Shown piece by piece: positions 25,701 through 38,000 of a stretch of 64,000 bases of DNA. Origin of the DNA: Caenorhabditis elegans (taxonomy: Eukaryota; Nematoda; Chromadorea; Rhabditida; Rhabditidae); assembly GCF_000002985.6 (NCBI RefSeq), contig NC_003279.8:5890001-5954000 (forward strand). The letters are read 5' to 3'. The notes below the pieces were generated by a model. It saw nothing but the letters and a program-made list of their open reading frames with translations. It was not told the DNA's origin and did not search any database. The first letter of the stretch is position 1, and every line of letters starts with the position of its first letter. Both the position numbers and the translations under genes were made by a program.

Positions 25701-27782
25701 CAATTGCTCAAATTATAGAATATCGACTTCCTCAGTCTCAAATGCAAATCTATTTGTCAGCAATATTTGAAATGCTGACAGATCGACAAAGTCACGTGAG
25801 TTCTGCGGCAGCTCAACTTCTCACCTACGCAGTAATGGCAAGAGGAGCAACACTCAACGCTGAAGCCGAGATTCTTGTGACAAAAATGGTTGAGAAACTG
25901 GCAGATATACATCATTGCGTACAAACTAACACTGATGTCCTTGCTGCACTTGTTGCGTTCGCTGTACATCAACAGCAAGCTGTATGTGATGTTCTTTTCA
26001 AGCAACCACTTCCATATTCGATGTGAGTTTTTTTTTAATAAAAAGATAAAAAGGAACAATTATATTTTTCAGTAACATCACGGACGCTTGGGAATGTCTT
26101 TCTCGGGATAAACTTCTATTTGCTGTAATCCTCGATCATCTCACTGAACTTCTTGGTGCAAGTCTTGATCAACCCTTTGAACTGATGGATTCTGGTGGAG
26201 GTGTTTCTGCGAAGGTTGTCAACGTGGAACCATGCACTTACGTCGCAGTTTTGGCTGAAGTCGTTAAAAACGGAGAACCAGAATCGGCACTGATGGAACG
26301 TCTTCCATTAATTCTCACTCTTCTCATTCACTTTATTTGTTCAGTCTCGGACACTCAATTTCCAGTAATGCAGAAAGAAGGTTCAAAGAATCCACTGATT
26401 ATTACACCCGATCTTCGGAGAGCTGCTGAAAAGCCAGCAGGAATGGCTGTTGCTGCTATCAAGAACCTGCTGAACCGAACGAGATCTAATATGGTAATTG
26501 AGGATATGAATCAAGCGAGAGCATGGACTGACTGTCTTGACAAGGATTCTTTTATTCAAGCAATCACTGTTTTTATTCGATCTCTAGTTGAACAACGTCC
26601 TGCGTGGGTTTCCCCACTTGCAAAGACGATGGAAGAATATGCGAATAGTGAAAGTGAACCACGTCGGCTTGCTGCAGTTATCATTGCAGCATCGTTGATA
26701 CGTCGAAGTACTTCTGAAAATGGAGAATTCAATGAACAACTTCTGGTCAAATGTATACGTCGTCTCGAAGATTCTTTGACAGATCCAAGCCTTCGAATCC
26801 GTAAGCTGTGTGTGAAGGGTCTTGGAGAATTATCTGAATGTTCTTCAACTGATGTTATATCAAGATTTGTGCATATGGCTGTAGAAGCAGCGATGTCTGG
26901 ATTAGATGATCATGGAGATCGTAAGGATACTGTAGCTATTGAATCCATAATGGCATTGAATAAGCTTGTCCAGTTAACTAACAATGATCAGTTAAAATCA
27001 ATACTTCCACTTGTTCTACTCAAGATTCGACCATGTTTTGAGAAAGATTCCCACACTCTGCGAGCAGCATCATTCAGTTTATTTGGAGAGCTTGGATCCA
27101 GAGTTGGTGAGAACAGTGAAGAATTCAGAGGTCACCTACATACAAATATTGTCTCACTTCTACTTCACTTGAATGATGATTTCGAAGAAGTTCGACAGAA
27201 CTGTGCTAACTCGATATATCGGCTTCATGGCCTGCTCACATCCCCGAATGCATCAATATGTATTGAACGTGAATTGAAGGATGGAAAACAACCGGCCAGC
27301 TATAATCTATTCATCAAGGATTTCGCTTCAATTTTGGTATGGCATTTTGATTTTTGATTTCTAGAATTAATATTACCATTTTATTGCAATTAATTTTGGG
27401 TAATATATTGGGTAATATTGGGTAATTGGTAATTAGTTAGGTAAAAAAATAGGTAAAAAGTAAGTGGGAAAATACATTTTTTTTTAAAATAAATATTTTT
27501 AGAGAAACCAAAATTAATTTTCAGGCCAACTCATTTCCTGATCGGATCAATCAATATGCTCTCGCCACTTCCAATTATTTCAAAAGTTCAAGTGCCAGAA
27601 TACGGTGTAATGCGGCACATCTTACTGGATGTCTTTTGGATGGACTCACTGCTCCACTCAGAGCTACAATCAGTCGAGAGCTTGTATTCACTGGACTCGT
27701 GGCTCTTCTAAAAGATTCTGAGGATGTTAATGTTAGGATTTCAGCAACTCGAGCTATTGCAAATTTACACGATTTTCATTAA
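16711..27782 (+). CDS. MROH1-family large HEAT-repeat protein
   Basis: Fifteen coding exons: 16711-16744, 16893-17044, 17093-17405, 17731-17812, 17858-18077, 18372-18896, 19269-19644, 20077-20268, 20315-21128, 22262-22364, 22513-22683, 23054-23170, 25337-26022, 26073-27336, 27525-27782. They keep frame throughout and give 1768 residues. The N-terminus (LIMSLLDTATTYQHQESVKN), PFGLVPFL, VKRAIVQ, LLWPYLLEF and IRPCFEK..RAASFSLFGELG stretches line up with vertebrate MROH1 (Maestro heat-like repeat family member 1, about 1640 residues), which I recall well enough for family assignment. The protein is helical, without signal peptide, and presumably forms a cytosolic HEAT solenoid scaffold. In mammals MROH1 has been linked to lysosome/Rab7 biology. 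The exon 11 donor (AAG|GTGCTG) is weak, but it is the only one in phase. Introns 9 and 12 contain repeats listed separately. Confidence 0.88.
16784..17056 (+). repeat. Source arm of a 273-bp perfect inverted duplication (includes exon 2)
   Basis: This segment (end of intron 1, all of exon 2 at 16893-17044, and the first 12 bases of intron 2) is repeated as its reverse complement at 21411-21683 in intron 9 of the same gene. Coordinates map without gaps (position sum 38467). I compared most of the length by eye and found no mismatch. Confidence 0.9.
18100..18345. repeat. Intron 5 repeat patch with GTACTGTAG-type units
   Basis: The intron between 18078 and 18371 contains short direct repeats of GTAGTCT and of GTAC(T)GTAG / GGTAC, flanked by a small inverted pair (AGCTTCTGGAG near 18169 and CTCCAGAAGTC near 18296). 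A GC-rich tail follows at about 18305-18340. It looks like a degenerate dispersed element; the family is not named. Confidence 0.4.
19711..19949. mobile_element. MITE-like inverted-repeat element with GGTCTCGACACGACAA termini
   Basis: It lies in intron 7 of the MROH1-like gene. The left end GGTCTCGACACGACAAATT (19712) pairs with the right end AAGTTGTCGTGTCAAGACC (19931-19949). Internal arms also pair: GCCTTTAAAGAGCACTGTA on the left and TACAGTGCACTTTAAAGGC on the right. This sequence type is a familiar abundant dispersed repeat of the C. elegans genome. A related copy lies at about 44686-44990. Confidence 0.7.
21411..21683 (-). repeat. Inverted 273-bp copy of exon 2 and flanks, inside intron 9
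   Basis: Reverse complement of 16784-17056, containing an antisense exon 2 with its splice sites. It lies in intron 9 (21129-22261), next to a GC-rich patch at about 21385-21410. As it is inverted relative to transcription, it cannot be spliced in as the original exon. The unspliced transcript could fold the two arms into a long duplex. Confidence 0.9.
21848..22192. mobile_element. MITE-like imperfect palindrome in intron 9
   Basis: The left arm (about 21848-21985) and right arm (about 22070-22192) are imperfect reverse complements. Matching stretches include ATTAGTGAAA, ACGAGAAAATTTG and CTGAAAA, then the AAAAAGGT(G/A)GAG block. The central spacer is AT-rich. Just upstream, at about 21690-21835, are degenerate direct repeats of TTGG(G)CTAAACTTGG. 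No coding capacity, consistent with a non-autonomous DNA element. Confidence 0.55.
24026..24093 (-). pseudogene. tRNA-like remnant (Pol III A-box and B-box pair) in the foldback loop
   Basis: On the minus strand an A-box-like TGGAGAAGTGG (24086-24076) is followed 32 bases later by a B-box-like GGCTCGAATCT (24043-24033). The middle can form a small stem with a 7-base loop reading CAG at the anticodon position, as in a tRNA-Leu. The acceptor and T stems do not pair well and the long variable arm of Leu tRNA is missing, so this is at most a tRNA-derived remnant. Confidence 0.3.
24758..25113. mobile_element. 356-bp nearly perfect palindromic element with TA target duplication
   Basis: The element starts CACTCAAAATAAGAAAACTG and ends with its reverse complement. 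It is flanked by TA on each side (24756-24757 and 25114-25115), as expected for Tc1/mariner-type insertion. The two halves (each about 165 bases) are almost perfect complements, separated by a central spacer of about 30 bases near 24920-24950. It is GC-rich compared with its surroundings. It is inserted in the right arm of the TTTTACTAC foldback and has no counterpart in the left arm, so it arrived later. Confidence 0.85.
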
Positions 27783-28223
27783 TTGTTGTTTTTTCTTTAA
27801 TTGTTCCCTTGAAGTTTTTTTTTGTAAATAGGTGCCTATTCCCCCTTCCCTTATCACTTATCTGTGATTGTGGTGCTTTTCATCCCTGCTTTTGATTGGG
27901 TATTTTTTGTTGTTTTATTTTGACATCGAACACATTTTCCCCCGGTTAAGATATATTTTCTCTAGTCCCTTTATAAGTGCCCTGAAACTTTTGATTCTAA
28001 ATCTTTGCTGAGTTTCAAATCCACAATTCCAGAGGCCAAACGTTTATTTTCGGGACCATGTCCTTTCCTTTCCATCTATAAGGGTTTGCATCACTTTTCT
28101 TGATTTTTTGTTACTTTTTCTTGCATTTTGTATCAATTTGATGTTTCCTTTTAATGGCTTGACACCCCCCCCCCCCCCCACGGACCGTTTCATTTATGTG
28201 CATGTTTTCTATACATTTTGAGT

Positions 28224-28229
28224 AATAAA
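28224..28229 (+). terminator. Polyadenylation signal AATAAA of the MROH1-like gene
   Basis: Canonical hexamer 442 bases after the stop at 27780-27782, after a T-rich 3'UTR that includes the poly-C run. Confidence 0.55.
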
Positions 28230-28728
28230 CACGGATAGTTTAATCGCTCAAACAAAGTCACTATTTTTGATCGATTTCTGATCACATTCACAAGTCATGT
28301 CGGCTTCCCATCTATGACACCCACGATTCTCAGGGAGGTGTCATGGGAACTCAGAATTCCTGAATTTTGTAGCATAAAATATTCAGGAATGCTAAAAGTA
28401 AATTGAATTTTCATTTTCTTCACATTTTTTAGTTTTCGAGATATTTTGAATCATCCGCCAAACGGACAGGTACAGTAACCGGCAACTCTTGAATTTTTGA
28501 AAACCATCTTTTACCAAACTGTCTACAATTTTATGTCAACCATGTTAACAGCTAGTCGATATACTTTTGTTGAGCCTTTTTTCGGAATTAAAAAAAATCG
28601 GAAAAAATACCCTGCTGTCATGATCTTCACCGTTTTTCCTATGAGTTTCGAGCATATCTTAATATTTAAAAGTTTAAGAAAAAAACCTCATAGAAATGTC
28701 TACAATTTACCAGATGATGTATTACGTT

Positions 28729-28815
28729 AACACAAAATTCTGAGAATGCGTACTGCATAACATATCTGACGCGCAAGATATCTCGTCGCGAAAACTACAG
28801 TAATTCTTTAAATTG
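28729..28815. repeat. Fragment of a common C. elegans dispersed repeat
   Basis: It contains ATTCTGAGAATGCG, GACGCGCAAGATATCTCG and GCGAAAACTACAGTAATTC in order. I recognise this as part of an abundant C. elegans inverted-repeat family. Only one end is visible here, so the copy is truncated. Confidence 0.6.
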
Positions 28816-29054
28816 CTTAATGCAGCGTTGGTCCGATTTTCCGCAGTGTCATTTATTGATTAAACATTAAAAACATCAAAGTGACAAAAAGCAACGGAAA
28901 ATTGAAGAAGAATAAAATATAGCTGCCCCTTAACTTGCACGAATTTCCAGTATTTCCTTCAAATTGTAGTTCTGATCTCTGAGTGTCTTCTTTTCTTCTC
29001 TGAAAATTTCTAGAATTTTTGAATTTTCCAGATTATAATCAATCCCGTATTTAA

Positions 29055-32000
29055 ATGTGCATCAAGAGTGTGATCCTTTTGGGTCTAATAACTCTTGTCG
29101 CGCTTTCGGGAGCAAAACTTCGTTGGAAATGCGAACTATTAGACACAAGTCAAGAATCATCTTCAATATCACCACGTACCACATTTGTAGAGTTTGTTAA
29201 GAATAAGCCACCGGAGCCAAATGTTCCGAATACTCCAAATAATCCACGGACACCCAGATCTACTCCAAAGTGTCGGCCTCGACCGAGAAATGGAACGGCA
29301 GGACCTTCAATTCAAACAGAAAAATTGAAAGTTCGAAAGAACAAGGAAATTGTGCAACAGGATCCATTTGGAATTCTTTCATCTGGAGATATTGATGCAC
29401 CTCAAGTGAAATATCAAAGAAAAGAAAGTCATCAATCATTGGATTTAAATATTGGACCAGGATTTGAAGAAAGTAATGATCCATATGGAAGGAATAAACA
29501 ACCTGTACCAAAAAGGTAAATTACCGTATTATTTATTTTCGCTATCAGTCTTGCATCATTCTCTATTGTGATAACTCATATCTTTAATAATACCTATCTA
29601 AAAATATTGATTTTCGCCTGTCTACTTTGTGGTTTTTGGCAAGTAGTTTTGAAAAAAAAATTTGTCTTTTGAAGGAAACATTTACTGTAGGAGTATTGTA
29701 GAGATGTTGTAGCATTATTGAAACTACTGAAACTCATTCTCAAACTTGGATGTAGATAAAGTGTCTGAATATAATTCCAATTTCTTCTATTTAAATTTTG
29801 ATCGCATCAGAAATCCTACAATGACAATTTGTTTAAAATTGCTCATGTGGCTCTAAAATGTTCAAATATCATATAGTAACATTTTTCCAAATTCTTTGAA
29901 ATTTTTATATTTACAATCAAATAGTGGCAATTACTTAGTTACAACTATTCTCGGCATAACGCGAAAAGCCCAAATTTTTGGAAATTTCGGCAATATGCCA
30001 AAACTTTGACTGAAAATTTTGGGAGTATTTTTGTTGGAGTACTATATTTGTTGAATTTTTGAAGAATTGTTAAAAAGGTATAGGAAATTTAATATAGCTT
30101 TGGCGTTGAAATTTTTTTAAACATGACAGTAAAGTAAATATTCGAATTAACTCTCAGGGTTTCTTATAAAGTAATCTAATATTTCCATTTAATTTAAAAA
30201 ATTTCAGATTCCGTCCTGCTGAACTTAAAGGAGCCGACGAGCTTGACAAACCACTAACGGAACATCTAGATGAGAATGTGATGCCCGATTTCGAATTTGA
30301 TGAAGACGATGCTCCACCAGTACAGGATGATCTTCCATGGTGTCCAGAAGAAGATGAAACTGAATGTGAAACCAAGGATTTAGAGAAATTAAGCGTGAAA
30401 GAGCTTGTTGAGTTCAAGGACCTATGTGAGAAAAGCGTGAACTCCGAGAGGAAAGCACTTATTGAGAAGTTGATAAGAATTGAAGGTAATCCAGATCGCA
30501 CATTATCACCTGATCGAACCAGTATTGCACCTCCAACTGGATTCACAAATTGCTCAACGAGCCCTTCTGAATTAAGCAATGCAACACGTGCTAAATACCA
30601 AAAAGAATGCCCATGTGAAGAAGATACAAGTAACATGAGTACTGAAGAATTTGAAAAATTCAAAAAAGAGTGTTTGGATGTCATTGAAATTCCCGGAAAA
30701 CCATATCAACTTATTAGGAAAAATGGAAGATGTGGAATTTCTCAACAGAAAACTGATGCAATGAGTGAAACGGAATATGCTTTATTTGTGAAGGAATGTT
30801 TAGTTGGACCTAAGAAAATTGTATTGAAAAAGATTTTAATTATCAATGGCGATGGAGAAGGATGCAAGAATGTTGATACGAAGAAGATGAACAAAGTTCA
30901 GGTGAGTTTTTTATAGCAATATTAGAAAATGCAAAACATGCAAATTATCTGAAATTGACAAAAATTTCGTATTTTTTCTGAATGGCTTTCGCATTAAAAT
31001 TTATTTTGTTCTTAACATAGAAATAAACAGCAAAAAAATTTTTAAAACAGCTGAAATATCGCTGTAAAAGAAATTAATAAAAACAAATGTTTTCAGTTCT
31101 CCAAGTATCAAAAAAAGTGTACTGTGTCCAAGAATTGTGATGATATAGATAAAACAAGCTTTAGCAAGAAAGAGGTAAGTACTACAGTAATCATTGTTTT
31201 CTATTGAAACTTCCTTTTTAAGCTATCCCGTTTTAATAAAATGTGTTCTTCGGTAACACGAAAAACGAAGAATATTTGTGATGAAGACAATGTTGAGAAT
31301 TTGGATAATGAACAATTTGAAAGTTATAGAGAAGAATGTATTTTGAATGGAGGAACTGATGATTGTGATGACATATCTGTGAATTCCCTGTCTGATTCAG
31401 AATATGAAGAATACAAAAAGAAGTGTGGAAAACCTACAATGAACTGTGAAAATATCAATCCAGATAATTTGAGCAAGAAAGAGGTGGGAACCATATTTAA
31501 AAATTTGTTTGGCAAAATATTACGTGTTTGCGGAAAACTCCAATTCTTTACACCCTTTATTTGACAAGTTTCTCTCAATATCTGTCACGATTCCAATTAT
31601 TTTTTCAAAAATATTTAGTTCTTACAACGAAAAAACTCAACAACTAGAGAAAAATATAGCGAAAGAAGCGCGGGTACGGTATCTCAAAAATTCACATTCC
31701 GTAGTTTCAAGTAAGGAATCGAACGTTTTCTTCCAGTTTTTTACAACATGTTCACAGTAGGTAGTTGCTTTCATGGCTATAGCTTCTCTACACTAGTACT
31801 CCCCGAAAATCCGAGCAGTTTGAATTGCTTTTAGCTTCCTACAGATGTTTACATGAACCTTTCAGCGATCTGTCTACGAAAAAGAATGTCTTCATCCATC
31901 TCCACAATCTCCACCGCATGTGTATCCTCCCAACTTCTGTAAAACTGCGAATGCTGAGAAACTGAATGATAAAGACGTAAGTTTAATAAGATTGAACACA

Positions 32001-35000
32001 ATTATTTAATGTTAGTTTGTAAATATCCTTTTATGAGAACACCTCATATGGAAAGCTGATATTACTTTGTGTTTCAGTATGCTGAGTATAAACGGCAATG
32101 TACTGAAATACCACCAATGGATTGTCATAGTGTGAGTCCAGATGAATTGAGTGACACAGAATACCAAAGATATAAAGAAGAATGCAGAACTGCAGAAGAT
32201 TGCGCAAAAATCAATCCAAAAGACTTGACTGGAGAAGAGGTAAGAAAAATCACGTAGGTAGAAGTGTCTACATTACAGTAGTACAATCAGATAGTAGAAG
32301 GTTTCGACCTATCCCGTGGGAAGGCTGATATGCCTAAGAGAACATTATTCTAGTACAGATAAAGAATTCAATTTATTTAAAATCCCATTCCATAGCTTTA
32401 AAACGGAGGATCACGCAAAAGCCATCGTGATTTTTGTCGATTTATCTCGGAGCTCGCTTTGGCATAGAAAGCACTTTTGAAGCATTTTCTGTTTTGAGTA
32501 GTCCATTTATTATATTTGATTAATTTTTAAGATAAGCTGTATAATGTTTTACAATGAAAAACGTTTTTCAAACACTAATTTAATTATAAATTTTAGTATG
32601 CAAAATACGAAAGAAATTGCCTTAACAAGAAGATCAACTGCTCAACAGTGGATCCTAGAGAATTGACTCAAAAACAATATCGACGATTCGAGAAAGTTTG
32701 TTTGAAAGACACAAAAGACTGCAGAAATGTTAATGTGAAGGATCAGAATGACAAGGAGCACGAAAAGTTTAGAAGTGAATGTCTAAAATCAATCGATTGT
32801 AGTTCCATGGGCAATGTTGATGAATTGACTGATGAAGAGGTAAGTCTCCAAATTTTTAGGGGTTTCAACACTTCCGTGAACTCACTTTAAAAACTAGTTT
32901 GCAGTACAAAGTATATCAACGAGAATGTCTCAATCGACCTGGAAACGATTTTGATTGTCCGAACACGGATCCTAGAACACTTTCAAGAAAACTGTACTTA
33001 ATATTCGAGGAAAAATGTCTAAGTCCAAGCCCTGACTGTAAAGATCGGATTACGAATGATATGAGCTATGATGAGTATGCGAAATTCTCAGAAGAGTGCC
33101 TTGTTGAAAACTTTGATTGTGAAACTGTTGAGCCAAAAAATCTCAGTGAAAAACTGATGAAGAAATATCAAAAAGAATGTGTTCGAAGTACTCCAGATTG
33201 TAGAGATATGAAAGTTGATGAGGTCGCAATAGAAAAATACAAGGAATATGAGAGGAAGTGTATCTGGACTAAATTGGATTGTTCCTATATTAAACCGGAT
33301 GAATTGAGCAAAAAAGAGGTAACACTTTCTAGTAATTTTTTTAATTTTATGGAACGATTTCCATAGTTTCAGTACAAAAAATACAAACGCTATTGTCTCG
33401 ACAAGGTGGTCAACTGTTCAACGGCTGATGCTAGAAAACTGACCCAAAAACAATATAGAAGATTCGAGAAAGTTTGTTTGAAAGACACACAAGACTGCAG
33501 AAATGTGAATATGAAGGATCACAGTGATGAGGATTATGAAAAGTTTAGAAGTGATTGTGTGAGAAGAGAATTCAACTGTGATTCTGTTGGAAATGTAGAT
33601 CAATTGAGTGAAGATGAGGTTGGTGCAAGAGTTTATATATTTAATGGTGGTGGAACAACTTGAATGGGAAATCGCTTTTTAATATAATCGAAATAGTTTG
33701 AAATTGCTCAAATTGTTTTATATGGATGCAAGGATTTTGCATTTTTGACAGACCACTTTACTTGAAATTCCTTTGAAACCAATTAGCGATTTTCGTTGAA
33801 CCCTATACACTCTATATATATTGATGATTGGTCCTGGAGAGCTTTTTATGGAGGAAATTCAAACATGAAAATTAACGTTTTTTATGTTAGAGTTTGCGAT
33901 CTGTCTCGATTTTCTCATTTTCTTTTTTGATTTTCTAATTTCAAACTACATTAAGCATTCTATAGCGAAATCCCTATTCACGCAACTGCACTATTTATCC
34001 TATGAAAAAAAAAAACGTCTCATATAGAAATTTGTAGTACAACGACTACAAAAAACGCTGCAAAGTTAATTTCGAAGGAGATGATTGCGATGAAATCCGT
34101 GTCGATAAGCTCAGTGATCATAAGCTTCAAGAATATGTCAACAAATGTGGACTGTTCTGTGGAATAGAACGAAAAAATGTATTGACAAAGAAACAACAAA
34201 AAGTTTATGAGAAAAGATGTGAAGGAGACACTAACGAATTGGATAAAGATTGCAAGGATATTGTGGTGGAGAAGTTGGGAGAGAGAATGGTACGTTTTGG
34301 GGTACAAATTCCGATTTTTCAAATGTTTCTTTCACACAATTAATTTCTCTTTACATTTTAGTATGGAGATTTTGCTGAAAAATGCTTGGAACCAATAAAT
34401 GCTTGCTCAATGCTCAAAACTCGTCGTCTTGTTAGGAAAGTGTACAATGAATATCGATTAAAATGCAAACCACGCCTACGTCCATCAACAGAATTCAAAT
34501 GTGAAGAAGCTGACACTGAAAATATGACATTGGAAGAATTCAAAAATTATGAATTGAAATGCGGAAAAGTTTCAGACAACTGTGATAATGTGAATGTGAA
34601 TGAGCTCAGTGAACAAGAAGTTCGTTTTTTATTTCAATTCCTGATGAAACCTAGAACACTCATTTTGAAATTTTACAGTACCTTCAATATAAACGTCGAT
34701 GCAGAATTGACTATACTCATAAGAGTTGCAAGGATATTGTTTTAAATGAATTGAGCAGGGAAGAGTACAAGAAGTATCTGAAAAAATGTGGAAGACGCCG
34801 TCCAAAGGAAAGTAACGCAAGTGACACTGATTGTGACTCGAAGGATTTAGTGGAAATGAGTAGGAAAGAGGTACGTTAGAAATATTTATCAGGGGAACAG
34901 CGAAGTTTTAAATTGTATGGCGCTCAGAAGTTTTAGAAAAATGGTAAGTTTATCGATAATCTGAAATTTTGCCAACTTGCCCTTATAGCTGATGCTTGCT

Positions 35001-38000
35001 ATTATTTTTATTTTGCGTTTTTTGTTGATTTATGTGAATTCATTCTGGCCGCTGCTACACTGAAAAATTGGCAAAACTTTAGATATTTGCCAAATTGACC
35101 TTTTTCTAAAATTTAAAACAGCCATAATGTAGTCTCTACTTTAGATTTTTAATTTTTTCTTTTCAGTTCTTGAAACACATTACTCTTTGTGGAAATCCGG
35201 TCGACACAACTCTTCCAAATTGCAAAAACATTGACGTCGAGGTTTTATCAAATTCCGAATATGAAGAATACAAGAAAAATTGTCTGAGCAGTGTGATTCC
35301 TTCTAAAGAAAGACAAGAACCAGGTGGTGGAGCACCAATGAATTGCTCAACGGTGAATGTGGATAAACTCAGTGATAAAGAATACAAGGAATACAAGAAA
35401 AAGTGTGGAAAGAAGATTCGAAGTGAAGTATGTGATGACGTAAATGTTGATTCATTATCTGTAGAACAGTATAATGAATATCTAAGAAATTGTGAAAAGA
35501 AGCCAAGAAGAAAGACTCCAGAGTGTAGCATAAAGGATACTAGTAAACTTTCTGATGAAGAATATAAAATCTACAAAAAGAAATGTGGATCAACGTCTGA
35601 AGATGGCAATGCTCCTCCAAATGGGGACAGGCAAAAACCGTCAGTTACTATTGAAAAAACAGTCATCATAAATCCTACCGGTCCCAAGAATCCAGATGAC
35701 TGTGGTTCAATCAACCCTTCAAAACTCTCCGACTCGGAATATGAGGAATACAAGAAAAAGTGTGGAAAAGAGAGGAAAACTCCAAAACCAGATTGTGACG
35801 ACGTCGACACCAACAATTTGTCAGATGAGGAATACAGAATGTACAAGAAGAGATGTCAAGTGAAGAAAACTCCAAAAGATAATTGTTCCAATGTTAATGT
35901 CAAGGATCTTACAGAAGACGAGGTAAGGGAAATATCACACTTTTATTAAATTTTTTAACTATTAAAACTTTGTTAGTGTACTCTGTTAATACTAGATCAA
36001 AGAGTAAAATCAGGTCACTTAAGCGTTCACTCATTTCAAATCTATACCAAATTTTTCACAAACTAAAACTTAGCAAAAAAGGATAAAATGCGGTTTGAGC
36101 AAGATTATAGTTTTCAGTTGATTACAAGAAGCTCGGCAAAAAATGTGGTTCTTTTGAAGGAGAGGTATAATAATATTTAAAGATAATATTTAAATTAGAC
36201 TTCGTGTTTTTGAACATGGTAGGGGTTCAAGAAGTTTTCGTATGTTTTGCACTTTGGCAAAACTTATAGTATTTATAGAATATTCCCAATAGCGCAACTC
36301 CTGTTTTAATTCGCATTTCTCAAATAAAAAAAGAAACTAATTTTTTAGTACTCCGACTTCAAGAAGAGATGCGGATCAACTGACGAAAAGGATCCGGGAG
36401 AATCTGTTTCAATTACTAAAACAGTAGTAATCAATAAACCGCCCAAAGATGGAAATGAACCAAATGTCGAGAAGACAGTCATTGTGAAAAATACACCCGG
36501 ACCAGATGATCCTGAAAAATCAGATTACTGCGCTTCAGTCAATCCATCAGAACTTTCCGAGTCAGAATACAAAGAGTATAAGAAAAAATGTGAATCTGTT
36601 CTTGAAAGAAAAACTCCAAAACTAGATTGTGATGACGTTGACACTAATAAGTTGTCAAATGAGGAATACAGAATGTACAAGAAGAAATGTGGAAAAGAGA
36701 GACACACTCCAAAGCCTGATTGTGATAGTGTGGACGTCACAAAACTTTCAGGAGAAGAATATCGGGACTACAAAAATAATTGTGGAACACCTAAAAGACC
36801 GGAAAAACCAAATAGAGAGGACTGTTATACTGTCAAAATAGAAGAATTGACAGCCGAGGAAGTTAGTTTAATGCATTGCCATAAAAATTTCTAAAAAATT
36901 TTATAAATAACAATTTTTTAGTGAGCACTTTTTTTCAATATAAAGAACTACCCATTTTCGAGGATGTTAAGCTAGTAGTTAAATCTAATTTTTGAAAAAA
37001 AAAACTTAAGATTTTGAAAAAATTAAAGACTAGTTCATATTTTCTATCCGGCTCATAGAACCTCTCACAATAGTTTTTCAGTATGTTGCTTTCAAAAAGC
37101 GCTGCCTCAGTGCACCAGAAACTCCAGGAAATCGAGAATCAAATCCTGAAGAGCCCACAGTTGTGATTAAGAAGGAACTAATTGAGAATAATCCTCCAGG
37201 ACCAGAAGAGCCGCGTAATCCAGATAACTGTTCATCAGTAAACGTAGCAAAACTTACCTTAGCGGAATACAAGGAGTATAAGAGAAAATGTGCAAGACCC
37301 GACTGTGATGACGTGGACACTAACAAAATGTCAGAAGAGGAGTATAGAGCATACAAGAAGAGATGTGGAAAAGAGAGAAAAACTCCAAAACCTGACTGTG
37401 ATGAAGTTGATGTCAATAAATTGTCAGATGAAGAATACAGATTATATAAGAAGAGATGCATGTCTACATATACACCTGAAGATGACTGTTCTAACATTCG
37501 TGTCAAAGATCTTACAGAAAAAGAGGTAAGCGAGTGAAATTAATTCAGTTAATAGGTGGGGTAGCGCTGCTGGTATTTGTTCACAATTACTCCAGTACAA
37601 CATTTACAAAATTTGGGACTTACCAAAACTAACTGAAATTTTCAAAAATCTAAAAAAAAAGTTAGAGCATTCTAATCCGATGTTCTGTCATGTAGTATCC
37701 ACTTCACGTTTAAAGGTTATTTTTATATTTTCAGTATGCTGACTTCAAGAGAAGATGTGGAAATACTAAGGTTCCGGAAGAATCCGTTACTATCAAAAAG
37801 ACGGTAGTAATCAATAAACCACCAAAAGATGGAAGTACACCTTCAGGCGGGGAGACTGGAAGACCACCTGTGACAATTGAAAAAACAATACGCGTGGAGA
37901 AACCTGGAAATTCCGATTACTGTTCTTCGATTAATACATCAAAACTTTCCAAATCGGAATATAAAGAGTACAAGAGAAGGTGTGAATCTCAACCTGAAAG

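Larger units (their letters stand above)
27783..29054. other. MROH1-like 3'UTR and upstream region of the giant repeat gene
   Basis: The first about 450 bases are the 3'UTR of the MROH1-like gene, with a run of 15 C at 28165-28179 and AATAAA at 28224-28229. The stretch at about 28729-28815 matches a familiar C. elegans dispersed repeat (ATTCTGAGAATGCGTACTGC, then GACGCGCAAGATATCTCG and GCGAAAACTACAGTAATTC). The remainder, to 29054, should hold the control region of the next gene. The gap of about 800 bases after the poly(A) signal argues against an operon. Confidence 0.55.

Noticed and set aside
16711..27782. Assignment of the large HEAT protein to the HEATR5/SOAP-1 family
   Set aside because: Considered first because of size and HEAT repeats. 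The N-terminus and conserved blocks (PFGLVPFL, LLWPYLLEF, RPCFEK..RAASFSLFG) fit MROH1 instead.
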